Made by a program: the position numbers and the translations under genes. Of a stretch of 64,000 nt of DNA, positions 42,063 to 50,620 are shown in pieces (positions within the stretch are counted from its first letter, which is position 1; every line of letters starts with the position of its first letter). The notes beneath the pieces were generated by a model. That model saw only the letters and a list, made by a program, of their open reading frames with translations, was not told the DNA's origin and did no database searches. Origin of the DNA: CAIWMF01 sp964402065 (GTDB lineage: Bacteria > Verrucomicrobiota > Verrucomicrobiia > Chthoniobacterales > UBA6821); NCBI GenBank assembly GCA_964402065.1, contig CAYOAN010000005.1, positions 62,001 to 126,000 on the forward strand. The letters are read 5' to 3'.

Positions 42063-43010
42063 ATGCAAAAGCAAACTCCACCACGTATCAGTGTTGAAAC
42101 CTTTTTCAACAGGTATGGAAAGACGTTAAAGCTAGAATTGATGGGCAAAGAGCAAGGCAAAAGTCGTGTGATTAAGGAGCCAACGATCAATCGCCCTGGC
42201 CTGGCTCTTGCCGGATTCTTTCGCTATTTCGCATATAAGCGTTTGCAGGTTGCTGGTTATGCAGAGTTGAGTTACCTTCGTCGCTTGTCTGCAGCTGAAC
42301 GTGAAATGAGGTTGAGAGCTTTGTTTTCAAAAAAAATTCCTGGATTCATTATTTCGCGCGATCAATCATTGCCAGGCGGCTTGTTAAAAATTGCTGAAGA
42401 TAGTAAAACGCCGGTTTTTAGAACACCCATGATTACGATGGAGTTTATTAATGCCGCAACAATTGCATTAGAAGATTCTTTTGCTCCTTATTCTTCTGAG
42501 TTTGGAAGCATGGTTGATATTTTAGGGATAGGCGTTTTGATTAAGGGCAAAAGTGGTGTTGGAAAAAGTGAATGTGTACTGGGGTTGATTGAGCGGGGAC
42601 ATAGCCTTGTTAGTGATGATATCACGCGCTTTCGAAATTTTGGAGGGCGCGAACTTTTTGGATCGAGTAGTGATTTAACTCGCTTGCATATGGAAGTGCG
42701 AGGCATTGGCGTGATCAATGTCGCTGCTATTTTTGGGATTGGAGCTGTTCGTCCTGAAAAGCGGCTTGATATTATTGTGACGCTTAAAGATTGGAATGAT
42801 GTCGATCACATTGAGAGGACTGGGCTTGATCGAGAAATGATCGAGATTCTTGGGGTTAAAGTTCCTCATATTACGATTCCGGTGCGTTCAGGGCGCGATT
42901 TAGCGCGCCTAGTTGAGGTTGCTGCACTTGATCAAAAATTACAATCAATGGGACATCACGCCGCCGAAGAATTTAATAATCGATTGCTCCGAGTGATGCA
43001 AAACAAGTAA
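42063..43010 (+). CDS. hprK: HPr kinase/phosphorylase
   Basis: A 315-residue bifunctional kinase/phosphorylase acting on the regulatory Ser of HPr. The N-terminal domain (1-130) is followed by the P-loop GKSGVGKS (162-169), the capping segment GHSLVSDDITRF, and the family signature EVRGIGVINVAAIFGIGAV. VPVRSGRD-like IPVRSGRDLARLVEVAAL is the C-terminal motif. It lies 16 bases before hpr, and an EIIA protein is encoded at 15.7 kb; together they suggest a regulatory PTS without sugar transport. Confidence 0.96.
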   Translation: MQKQTPPRISVETFFNRYGKTLKLELMGKEQGKSRVIKEPTINRPGLALAGFFRYFAYKRLQVAGYAELSYLRRLSAAEREMRLRALFSKKIPGFIISRDQSLPGGLLKIAEDSKTPVFRTPMITMEFINAATIALEDSFAPYSSEFGSMVDILGIGVLIKGKSGVGKSECVLGLIERGHSLVSDDITRFRNFGGRELFGSSSDLTRLHMEVRGIGVINVAAIFGIGAVRPEKRLDIIVTLKDWNDVDHIERTGLDREMIEILGVKVPHITIPVRSGRDLARLVEVAALDQKLQSMGHHAAEEFNNRLLRVMQNK

Positions 43011-43026
43011 CGTATTGGAGTTTAGT

Positions 43027-43335
43027 ATGAGTGAAAATTTTTTTCAGACTTCCCCTGCTTTACCAAAAAGTATCGTCAAAGATGTTGTGATCAATAATCG
43101 CAATGGTCTTCATGCGCGCCCTGCTGCACTTTTTGTAAAAACTGCGAATCGATTTCAAGCAGAGATTTGGATTGAAAAAGAAGGCGAACGAGTAAATGGG
43201 AAAAGTATTATGGGGTTGATGATGTTAGCAGCAAGCAAGGACTCAGTGTTGCGATTGATTGCAGAGGGGGAGGATGCAGAGGAGATCGTTGTTGCTTTAG
43301 AACAACTCGTGCAGTCACGCTTTGGCGAAGAGTAG
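43027..43335 (+). CDS. Phosphocarrier protein HPr
   Basis: About 102 residues, a little longer than usual because of a ~17-residue N-terminal extension. It has the phospho-His site NGLHARPAALF (His ~29) and the HprK target Ser in GKSIMGLMMLA (Ser ~60). The start ATG at 43027 is preceded at proper spacing by GGAG (43017-43020), one of the few clear Shine-Dalgarno sites in the window; a TTG at 43015 is rejected for that reason. It is a phospho-relay partner of HprK upstream. Confidence 0.94.
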   Translation: MSENFFQTSPALPKSIVKDVVINNRNGLHARPAALFVKTANRFQAEIWIEKEGERVNGKSIMGLMMLAASKDSVLRLIAEGEDAEEIVVALEQLVQSRFGEE

Positions 43336-43429
43336 AGGGTTTTTGAAATTGAATGAAAGTCACATATGGCTTTCGTCCACATGCGTGATCGGAGGCTTGT
43401 GTGTTCATGGTGCTCTTGCAGACTTGTAC

Positions 43430-43612
43430 TAGAGCATGTTAAATAAAGTTGCAGCCGCGCACTGCGGCGTCACGCCGATGTTCGAAGCCTCGAGTACGAG
43501 ATATATAGTCAAATTACTTTGAGATTACAAAAAATTGACGTGATCTTTTTTCGCTTCTGCGCTCTTCGTTTCTGGCATTGCATCGGCTGTAATTTTATTT
43601 AAAAGCGCTCTA
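43430..43612 (+). repeat. TA-flanked MITE-like element, copy E with internal insertion
   Basis: 183 bases with TA ends and arms GAGCATGTTAAATAAAG / TTTATTTAAAAGCGCTC. It differs from other copies by ~40 extra bases at about 43506-43552. The left arm and right arm co-vary (AAATAAA against TTTATTT), so the hairpin pairing is kept. The remainder of the 43336-43679 gap holds no other recognisable feature. Confidence 0.8.
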
Positions 43613-43679
43613 AGCACCATAGATCATCTTTATTTTATAGGCTTGTCTGAGATCTTTAATCCGGCTAAAAAGAGCGACT

Positions 43680-44009
43680 ATGAATTTACTAAATGTTTCT
43701 CTTTTTCTTGCCCAAGCAACTCCTGCTGGCACTCCTCCCAATTTTTTAGTGCAGATGGCACCTCTTTTTTTTATTGGAGTTATTTTTTATTTTCTCCTTA
43801 TTCGCCCACAGCAAAAACAACGGAAAGCGCACCAGGCTTTGCTGGCTGCCGTTAAGACAGGTGATAAGGTTGTCACTAATAGTGGTATTCATGGAATGAT
43901 TGCAAATATCAAAGAGCAAACTGTTCTTTTGAAAGTGGCTGATAATGTCAAAATTGAGATTGATAAAGCCGCGATTACAAGTGTTGAAAAGGAAAGCGAT
44001 TCAAAATAG
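43680..44009 (+). CDS. yajC: Sec translocon accessory protein YajC
   Basis: 109 residues with one transmembrane helix (LFFIGVIFYFLLI) followed directly by the family motif RPQQKQRKAHQALLAAVKTGDKVVTNSGIHGMI (read in pieces) and a small beta domain (VLLKVADNVKIEIDKAAI). It associates with SecDF in the inner membrane. Located 52 bases before secDF, the usual pairing. Confidence 0.95.
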   Translation: MNLLNVSLFLAQATPAGTPPNFLVQMAPLFFIGVIFYFLLIRPQQKQRKAHQALLAAVKTGDKVVTNSGIHGMIANIKEQTVLLKVADNVKIEIDKAAITSVEKESDSK

Positions 44010-44061
44010 CACTAAGAATTTTTAACCGTTACCTACAATTTGTAAGCTGTAACCCTGCGTC

Positions 44062-46368
44062 ATGAATCCTCTTTTCACTTTCTTTGCTGGCCTTTTTACT
44101 CTTGCTCTTTTTATTTGGTACTTTGTGACCGATCAAGAGGGGCGCAAACGTTGGCTTGGCTTGGTCCTCACTTTTCTTTTGGTGAGTTACTGCGTAGAGT
44201 TAGCCACGCCTGCTTCGAAAAAAATTAGGTTGGGACTTGATTTGCGAGGAGGAACTTCTTTCTTGCTTCGTCTTATTCCGCAGCCGGGTCAGCAAATTAC
44301 AACTGATATGCTGCAACAGGCTGTAGAGGTCATTCGGAAGCGGGTTGATCAATTTGGTGTGGGAGAACCAGTCATTGCGCCTCAAGGTTCAGAGCGTATT
44401 TTGGTCCAAATTCCAGGGCTTGACCCAGCGCAGATTGAAGCAACCCGTGAAACACTCAAGCGCGTTGCAAAATTAGAATTTGCACAAGTTTATCCCGGCA
44501 ATGAGGCTTTGATTGCGCAGATCGAACGAGGAGAGGCGCTCTTACCACCAGGATACGAGATTAAAAGTTATGTGATGCCCAAATTGCCAAAAGGAGAGAC
44601 GATTGACGAACATTCTTTGCCACGGTTGATTGTAAAAAAAACAGCAGATCTTACGGGAGATCATGTCACAAAAGCCTTTGTTTTCTTCGATCAAGGTGGT
44701 TATGGCGTTTCTCTCTCTCTTGATCATGAAGGTGCTGCCAAGTTTTTTGAGATCACTTCTGCGCTGGCGCCAACACGGGGACGACTTGCGATTTTGTTGG
44801 ATGGAAAAATTCAGAGCGCTCCGGAAGTGAGAAATGCAATTGGTGGCGGACAAGCCCAGATTACAGGCCACTTTAAAGAAAAAGAAGCACGGGAGTTAGC
44901 CAGCGCTTTAGAAAACCCTCTTCGAACACCTGTTGCCATTGAGGAAACTCGGAGTGTTTCTCCAACGCTTGGTGGTGATGCTATCCGTGCCGGTGTTCTT
45001 TCTGGCTTGGGTGGGCTTGCGCTCGTTATGCTTTTTGTTCTTTGTTACTATCGTCTGGCCGGATTTGTTGCGCTTTTTGGATTAGGGATCAACATCATTT
45101 TGCTTTTTGGAATGATGACACTTTTCCATTTTGTCCTCACGCTTCCGGGAATTGCTGGTATCATTTTGACCATTGGTCTAGCCGTCGATTCAAACGTTCT
45201 TCTTTATGAGCGTCTCCGGGAAGAGATCGCAGATGGTAAATCGCTCGGACCTGCTTTGGATGGAGCTTACAGTAAGGCTTTCAGTGCCATTTTTGATGCC
45301 AATGTCACGACACTGATCACTGCTGGAATCCTCTTCTGGCAAGCTACTGGTCCTGTCAAAGGATTTTCAATTTCTTTGGTTTTAGGTGTGGTTGCTTCCA
45401 TGTTCTCAGCGATTCTTTTTACCCGCACAGCATTCCGCTGGATGATGGCTAGGGGAGGATTAAAACGCCTCACAATGGCTAATCTTGCTCCAAAAAAAGA
45501 ATTTCAATTCCTCAAACATCGCGTCATTGCTGTTGGCCTTTCATTGACAGTGCTCGTTGGATCCATGGTGATTTTTGCAAAAAGAGGTGCTAATAATTTT
45601 GGAATTGATTTTCGCGGCGGTGACTTGCTGGTGTTGGATGTGAAGCCTAGCCTTAAAATTGAAGAAGCTCGTCAAGCCTTGCTTCCCTTAGGATTGAATG
45701 ATGTGGCTTTACAACATGAACAAGCTGGAGAAAAACAACTCCTTTCGATTCGTAGCCCGGAAGATACCTCTTTTAAAATTTTGAATGCACTTCACACGGC
45801 ATTTCCTGATCGAAAAATTGTTCCTGAGCAACAAGAAAAGGTGGGAGGTCAAATTGGTTTAGAATTTGCTCGCAAAGCACTTCTTGCTCTTGGTCTCGGC
45901 ATGTTAGGAATTCTGCTTTATGTTTCAGCTCGATTTGGACTTTCATTTGCTATTGGCGCTTTAGTGGCCCTCCTGCATGATGTGGTCATCACGGTAGGAC
46001 TCTTTTCGTTACTTGGCGGGGAGTTGTCGTTAGTAATGGTGGGTGCTATTTTGACTATTGCTGGTTATTCCATCAACGATACGATTGTTGTTTATGATCG
46101 GATTCGTGAAGGGCTTCGTCATCGTGAAACAGGAAGCATTGAAACGCTCATGAATCGCAGTATTAATGAAACACTGGGTCGCACGATGCTAACTGGAGGC
46201 CTTACTTTCCTTTCGGTCTCTGCGCTTTTCTTTTTTGGAGGAGCTGTGCTAAAAGATTTTGCTTTTGCGATCTTACTTGGAATTTTAGTGGGAACCTATT
46301 CTTCCGTTTTTGTAGCCTCTCCCATTGTGCTTTGGTGGTCCAAGTGGAGCGGAAAGAAGCTGCGTTAA
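44062..46368 (+). CDS. secDF: Fused protein-export membrane protein SecDF
   Basis: A 768-residue fusion of SecD and SecF with 12 transmembrane segments expected. The SecD half has LGLDLRGGTSFLLRL, the periplasmic P1 domain, and GIAGIILTIGLAVDSNVLLYERLREE. The SecF half begins ~480 with NFGIDFRGGDLLVLDV and has AGYSINDTIVVYDRIRE and LNRSINETLGRT-like MNRSINETLGRTMLTG. The conserved Asp/Arg of the proton path are present. It uses the proton gradient to complete secretion. The fusion is typical of several PVC and Firmicute lineages. A strong terminator follows. Confidence 0.97.
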   Translation: MNPLFTFFAGLFTLALFIWYFVTDQEGRKRWLGLVLTFLLVSYCVELATPASKKIRLGLDLRGGTSFLLRLIPQPGQQITTDMLQQAVEVIRKRVDQFGVGEPVIAPQGSERILVQIPGLDPAQIEATRETLKRVAKLEFAQVYPGNEALIAQIERGEALLPPGYEIKSYVMPKLPKGETIDEHSLPRLIVKKTADLTGDHVTKAFVFFDQGGYGVSLSLDHEGAAKFFEITSALAPTRGRLAILLDGKIQSAPEVRNAIGGGQAQITGHFKEKEARELASALENPLRTPVAIEETRSVSPTLGGDAIRAGVLSGLGGLALVMLFVLCYYRLAGFVALFGLGINIILLFGMMTLFHFVLTLPGIAGIILTIGLAVDSNVLLYERLREEIADGKSLGPALDGAYSKAFSAIFDANVTTLITAGILFWQATGPVKGFSISLVLGVVASMFSAILFTRTAFRWMMARGGLKRLTMANLAPKKEFQFLKHRVIAVGLSLTVLVGSMVIFAKRGANNFGIDFRGGDLLVLDVKPSLKIEEARQALLPLGLNDVALQHEQAGEKQLLSIRSPEDTSFKILNALHTAFPDRKIVPEQQEKVGGQIGLEFARKALLALGLGMLGILLYVSARFGLSFAIGALVALLHDVVITVGLFSLLGGELSLVMVGAILTIAGYSINDTIVVYDRIREGLRHRETGSIETLMNRSINETLGRTMLTGGLTFLSVSALFFFGGAVLKDFAFAILLGILVGTYSSVFVASPIVLWWSKWSGKKLR

Positions 46369-46395
46369 AGAAGAATAGAAAATCCACATGGATGA

Positions 46396-46440
46396 AAACG
46401 GCAGAAAGAATGAGAAGATTCTTTCTGCGTTTCACTTTTT
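46396..46440 (+). terminator. Intrinsic terminator after secDF
   Basis: CAGAAAGAAT pairs with ATTCTTTCTG around a 6-base loop. The stem is extended by AAACG/CGTTT past a one-base bulge and followed by CACTTTTT. It ends the yajC-secDF unit. Confidence 0.8.
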
Positions 46441-46557
46441 AAATGAGGTCAAAATAGACGTTGATAACACGTTTCAGAAATTTTTTTCAAATACGCTGTA
46501 ACTTTTTTATCCCTTCTAGCACGGTCATTTTTATGAATTCTTAGAATTTTTACTTTT

Positions 46558-47556
46558 ATGCAATCAACAATTTTGGTAACAGGAGGGGCTGGCTTCATCG
46601 GTAGTGCACTTATTCAAGCACTCAATCAGCGAGGGGAAAAAAATATTTTAGTAACAGATGAGATTCTTGATGAAGAAAAGCAGCATCATTTAAAACATCT
46701 TTCTTACACAGCCTACCTTTCAGCTTCAGAGCTGTTACAAAAATTAAAATCGGGAAGTGAGGAAGTTGCTGCAATCAAAACAATTTTTCATTTAGGAGCT
46801 TGTTCTTCCACATTGGAAACCAATCGAGAGTACTTGATGGAAAATAATTTTGGATATACGAAGACTCTTGCAGAATGGGCATTAGAGAGAGGGGTCCGTT
46901 TTGTTTATGCGAGCTCAGCAGCAACGTACGGGGATGGGAGTCAAGGTATGAAAGATGGTCTTGAAAATCTTGACCAATTAAAACCGCTCAACCTTTATGG
47001 AATGTCAAAGCATCTTTTTGACTTACATGCACGCGATCAAAACTGGTTTGATCGCATTGTTGGAATTAAATATTTCAATGTTTTTGGGCCAAATGAAGGA
47101 CATAAAAAAGAGATGCGAAGTCTCGTCTGCAAAGCCTATGAGCAGATTTTAGAAACAGGGAAGGTTAGGCTTTTTAAAAGTTATCGTCCTGATTATCGAG
47201 ATGGAGAACAGCAACGTGATTTTGTTTATGTTAAAGATGCAGTAGCGATGACGTTGCATTTGGCGTTCTCTAAAAATGTGGGAGGTCTTTTTAATGTAGG
47301 AACTGCTACCCCGCGTACATGGGTCGATCTAGCAAAATCCCTCTTTGCTGCCTTGGATCGCGAGCCAGTTGTTGAGTTTATCGAGATGCCAGAGCATCTC
47401 CAGAGGCAGTATCAGTATTATACGTGCGCAGATATTTCACAATTACTTGCTACCGGATATCAGCAGCCATGCTGGGCATTAGAAGATGCCGTGAGTGATT
47501 ATGTGAGGAATTATTTGGTTCCGGGTCGACATTTGGGAGAGGTAGAAAATAGATAG
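46558..47556 (+). CDS. hldD: ADP-L-glycero-D-manno-heptose-6-epimerase
   Basis: A 332-residue extended SDR that makes the heptose donor for LPS inner core. It has the NAD motif VTGGAGFIGSAL, FHLGACSSTLETNREYLMENN, YASSAATYGDGSQG, the catalytic YGMSKHLFDLHA, and KYFNVFGPNEGHKKEMRSLV with GEQQRDFVYVKD. These are specific to RfaD/HldD rather than to generic epimerases. Its stop codon lies at the left boundary of a family 2 palindromic element. Confidence 0.93.
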   Translation: MQSTILVTGGAGFIGSALIQALNQRGEKNILVTDEILDEEKQHHLKHLSYTAYLSASELLQKLKSGSEEVAAIKTIFHLGACSSTLETNREYLMENNFGYTKTLAEWALERGVRFVYASSAATYGDGSQGMKDGLENLDQLKPLNLYGMSKHLFDLHARDQNWFDRIVGIKYFNVFGPNEGHKKEMRSLVCKAYEQILETGKVRLFKSYRPDYRDGEQQRDFVYVKDAVAMTLHLAFSKNVGGLFNVGTATPRTWVDLAKSLFAALDREPVVEFIEMPEHLQRQYQYYTCADISQLLATGYQQPCWALEDAVSDYVRNYLVPGRHLGEVENR

Positions 47557-47691
47557 CTTTTTAAAGCGATAGGGGCACGTTATAGGTTTGTACTTTTTTC
47601 TGAACACTACCTCATTAGCTGGACAATCAGACTTGTTCTTAGAAAAAATTTCTATGTTTCTAACACGGCCTTCTCCATTTAATAAGCTATA
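47553..47691. repeat. Palindromic element, family 2 (diverged copy)
   Basis: The right end CCATTTAATAAGCTATA pairs imperfectly with GATAGCTTTTTAAAG at the left. The interior TTCTTAGAAAAAATTTCTAT and TTTCTAACACGGCCTTCTCC follows the 31.6-kb copy. It begins inside the hldD stop codon region. Confidence 0.5.
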
Positions 47692-47774
47692 GTCAAAAGG
47701 CATTGATCTGACCTCGTCTAAAAAGGCCTCCCGTTTTTTCTGCTGCTGCGCAGTAGGAGAAAGCGTTTTGAAAA

Positions 47775-48818
47775 TTACTCCAGTTCAAAATTAATATTTA
47801 CCGTATAAGGAGCGCTCTGACTCAAGCCTTCTGGCAACGGGGCGATTTGTTTGACCTTGGCAGCAGCAGCGAGGACTGATTCATCCATGACGGGATTACC
47901 GCTTGGCTTAGCTAAAGAAAAATTCGAGATTGTTCCATCACGTTCAATTGTGAGACGCAAGGTGCAAACAAAATCATGACGATGTTCTGTTGGAATGGCT
48001 GTTGGTTGCTCCCACTGGCTATAAAAACGGTCGTGGATAAGCTCGTGGTAGCCCGCGAGAACATTTGCATTAACACCCTCTCCGTGGCTTCCTGTACCGT
48101 TTCCAGAGCCTTCTGTTCCGTTGCCTGCTCCTCCGCCTTTGCTGTTTAGAAACGCTTTTTTGAGCCCCTCTTTTCCATGATCACCATCGCCTTTTTTTTC
48201 GGAAGGTTTAACAGAAGAGGAAGTGGTTTTCTTTTTAGAAGAGGTAGAAGCAATACTTTTTGACTTTGCTTTCGCGATGGATTTAGGTTTTTCCTTCTCT
48301 TCGTCTTTTTCTTTTGGAGAAGGTTTCGGTTTTGGCTTTGGTGTTGCTTTTGGAGTTGGCTTCGGAGTGGGTTTGGGGGTCGGTCTTGGCGTTGCTTTCG
48401 GAGTTGGTTTCGGAGTTGGCTCAGGGGTTGCTGTTGGTGATGGTTGCGGCGTTGGGGTCGCTATCGGAATTTCTGAGTCTGCTGTTGGAGGGGGCGTTGC
48501 GGCAGGTTCTGGTGTTGAAACTGGTTCTGGTGTTGGATCTGGATGTTCTTCTTCTGGAGTTGGAGCAGGAGTAGGCGCCTCTTTTGGTTCATTCACAACG
48601 GCGGGCTGTTCTTGCTCCGCTAATGCTTCTTCTTTTGAAGTAGCTGTTTCTTCTCCCGTAGCAGAGGAAGCAGCAAATGAGCCCGGCTCGAGCCAAGTAA
48701 CTTGGTCAGCTGTTTTTTTTGTCGGTTTGATCAAAAAAATAAGGAGCGCTAAAAATCCTAAATGAATGAGCGCTACGATAACAACAGAGCGACGAAAAGA
48801 AGGCTCCTTTTTTTTCAT
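47775..48818 (-). CDS. TonB-family energy transducer with Pro/Lys-rich linker
   Basis: About 347 residues. A short cytoplasmic N-terminus (MKKKEPSFRRS) leads to one transmembrane helix (VVIVALIHLGFLALLIFLI). A long Pro-rich linker follows with repeated TPKPTPKP-like units (~90-175) that could span the periplasm, and a Lys/Ser-rich part. The C-terminal TonB/TolA domain has CTLRLTIERDGTISNFSLAKPSGNPVMDESVLAA and PLPEGL. It lies third after exbB and exbD, giving a complete proton-driven outer-membrane energy module. TolA is the alternative; no TolB/Pal gene is adjacent. The ATG at 48818 is preferred over TTG at 48824. Confidence 0.87.
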   Translation of the reverse strand: MKKKEPSFRRSVVIVALIHLGFLALLIFLIKPTKKTADQVTWLEPGSFAASSATGEETATSKEEALAEQEQPAVVNEPKEAPTPAPTPEEEHPDPTPEPVSTPEPAATPPPTADSEIPIATPTPQPSPTATPEPTPKPTPKATPRPTPKPTPKPTPKATPKPKPKPSPKEKDEEKEKPKSIAKAKSKSIASTSSKKKTTSSSVKPSEKKGDGDHGKEGLKKAFLNSKGGGAGNGTEGSGNGTGSHGEGVNANVLAGYHELIHDRFYSQWEQPTAIPTEHRHDFVCTLRLTIERDGTISNFSLAKPSGNPVMDESVLAAAAKVKQIAPLPEGLSQSAPYTVNINFELE

Positions 48819-48827
48819 GAACAAAAT

Positions 48828-49253
48828 TTACTTCTCTTGTTGAGTCATTACACCCACTTTTCCAATGCCGGCTTGTTGTAAGAGATCCATAATGGCGATA
48901 AATTTTTGAATTGGTAAGTCTCGGTGTGGGCGAACAACAACGGCAACGTTAGGTTGAGATGCTTTTAATTGTTTTAAAGCTAATAAAAGATCCGATGATG
49001 TGATGATGTCTTGATTGAGTTTTAGGATGTCATTGCGATCAATTGAAATAGTTTGAACCTCCGAAGGATTGACTTGATGATTGGCAGTCGCGCTGGAAGG
49101 GACGACAAGGTCCACACTATTTTCAAGTAATGGTGTGGTGATCATAAAAATGATCAACAGGACAAACGCCAAGTCGAGGAGTGGAGTTACATTGAGGTCA
49201 CTGAGGGTATGCAGTGACATGCTGCTAGCATAACGATCGGAATAGCGACGCAT
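48828..49253 (-). CDS. exbD: ExbD/TolR biopolymer transport protein
   Basis: About 141 residues: one transmembrane helix with the essential Asp in LNVTPLLDLAFVLLIIFMITTP, then a periplasmic domain (VDLVVPSS, VQTISIDRNDILKLN, VAVVVRPHRDLPIQKFIAIMDLLQQAGI). It forms the proton channel with ExbB. It starts 9 bases after exbB; the TTG at 49259 is a weaker start. Confidence 0.94.
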   Translation of the reverse strand: MRRYSDRYASSMSLHTLSDLNVTPLLDLAFVLLIIFMITTPLLENSVDLVVPSSATANHQVNPSEVQTISIDRNDILKLNQDIITSSDLLLALKQLKASQPNVAVVVRPHRDLPIQKFIAIMDLLQQAGIGKVGVMTQQEK

Positions 49254-49262
49254 ATTCAAATT

Positions 49263-50012
49263 TTAAGAAAGATTCTCATGTGAGACATAACGATGTTCGA
49301 GAGCACAAGAAAGTTCTGCGGCAAAATTGTCACAAGAAATAATCATGGCGCGTAAGCTTGTGACTAAAAAATTAAGACCAAACATTGCAGGGATAGCAAC
49401 AAGAAGACCTGTGACTGTTGTAATCAGCGCCCCGGAGACACCAGGTGCCATTGCTGCAAGGCTGGCGCTTCCTGAAGCAGCAATGCCTCCAAAAGCATCC
49501 ATGACGCCCCAAACTGTTCCGAGAAGTCCTACAAAAGGGGCGCCGCTAACAGCTGTTGAAAGGATAATCATTTTTGATTCTAAATTAAGGGAAGCCTCTC
49601 CCACTGCTCGTTCCATGGCGGCAGTGACCGCTCTCATTTGAGAAGCAGCAATGCGTGGTGCCATTTGCAATCGAGCAGCGAAGGTTTCATCAACTTCCAT
49701 TGATCCAAGAAGTTGAAAGCAAAGTTCACGACATCCCGCTTCGTAAATGTGATAAAGTGGCGATCCTTCAAAGATCCTATTTTGTGCCATGATTTGCAAT
49801 GGTTGGCGATCTTCTCGAAACGCTTCCATAAAGTATACAGATTGCTTTTTTGCAAATCGCAGCATCCTCATTTTTGTAATCATAACAGACCAACTAAAAA
49901 TAGAACCGATGAAGAGTACTAGTAAGACAAGCTTTCCTTCAAAGGTTGCCTCGAGAAAGGCGTAGACAATTCCGCTAGCAAAAAATGGTGGGCTAAAAAG
50001 AGAAAATGGCAT
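49263..50012 (-). CDS. exbB: ExbB/TolQ proton channel protein
   Basis: 249 residues with three transmembrane regions (LVLLVLFIGSIFSWSVMI, the GAPFVGLLGTVWGVMDAFGGIA helix and ALITTVTGLLVAIPAMFGLNFL) and a large cytoplasmic loop between the first two. PFVGLLGTVWGVM and the pattern of small and Thr residues are the family signature. First gene of the exbB-exbD-tonB set. Confidence 0.95.
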   Translation of the reverse strand: MPFSLFSPPFFASGIVYAFLEATFEGKLVLLVLFIGSIFSWSVMITKMRMLRFAKKQSVYFMEAFREDRQPLQIMAQNRIFEGSPLYHIYEAGCRELCFQLLGSMEVDETFAARLQMAPRIAASQMRAVTAAMERAVGEASLNLESKMIILSTAVSGAPFVGLLGTVWGVMDAFGGIAASGSASLAAMAPGVSGALITTVTGLLVAIPAMFGLNFLVTSLRAMIISCDNFAAELSCALEHRYVSHENLS

Positions 50013-50088
50013 GACGAAAGTCTAATCAGGAAAATTGAGAAAATAAATTTTTCTTTTCAAAAAGCGATTTCCAAGGTAACTCCAAGTT

Positions 50089-50583
50089 ATGGTACCTGTA
50101 GTTTCTCTGGCTTGCACAAATGGAAATATTTGGATCAAGATTATCGGACGCGGCAATTTTCAATGCAGTCCTTGTTTAAAGAAAATCGTACAAGATCAAG
50201 TGTTACAGGGTCCTCATGATTACACCATCGATTTGGGAGAGTGTGAACAGTTAGATTCGACCTTCATGGGGACGCTGACGGGGATTGCACAATGCCTCAA
50301 AAACAAAAAAGAGGGGAGTATGCGCGTCATTAATGTGAGTGAGAGTAACAAAGAATTAATGGAGAACTTAGGATTGGATCAACTTTTTCCTATTCGTCCC
50401 ATTGCTGAAGGGAAAGAGTTTCCCTCTGAGGCGGCTAAACAGGTTTTTGCTGAAGTAGCCCTTGCTCCTACCATTTCTAAAGATTCTGTGCAAGAAACAG
50501 TTCGTTCAGCGCATGAGGCGCTTATCATCGCCAATAAAGCCAATGGGCCAAAATTTCAGAGTTTACTTGAAATAATCAGATAG
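50089..50583 (+). CDS. STAS-domain anti-sigma factor antagonist
   Basis: 164 residues. Residues ~5-110 form a STAS domain: IWIKIIGRGNF, the strand DYTIDLGECEQLDSTFMGTLTGIAQ with the phosphorylatable Ser in DSTFMG, and MRVINVSESNKELMENLGLDQLF. An additional ~50-residue helical tail follows. Phosphorylation and dephosphorylation of the Ser would switch its binding partner. The gene is 37 bases upstream of a PP2C phosphatase gene, its likely partner. Confidence 0.88.
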   Translation: MVPVVSLACTNGNIWIKIIGRGNFQCSPCLKKIVQDQVLQGPHDYTIDLGECEQLDSTFMGTLTGIAQCLKNKKEGSMRVINVSESNKELMENLGLDQLFPIRPIAEGKEFPSEAAKQVFAEVALAPTISKDSVQETVRSAHEALIIANKANGPKFQSLLEIIR

Positions 50584-50620
50584 CGTTGAGCGAGGATTTG
50601 CTTTAGGATGCTTTGCCCTC

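Noticed and set aside
48223..48765. Gly/Val/Phe-rich plus-strand reading frame of 180 codons
   Set aside because: It is the antisense shadow of the Pro/Lys repeat region of the TonB-like gene.
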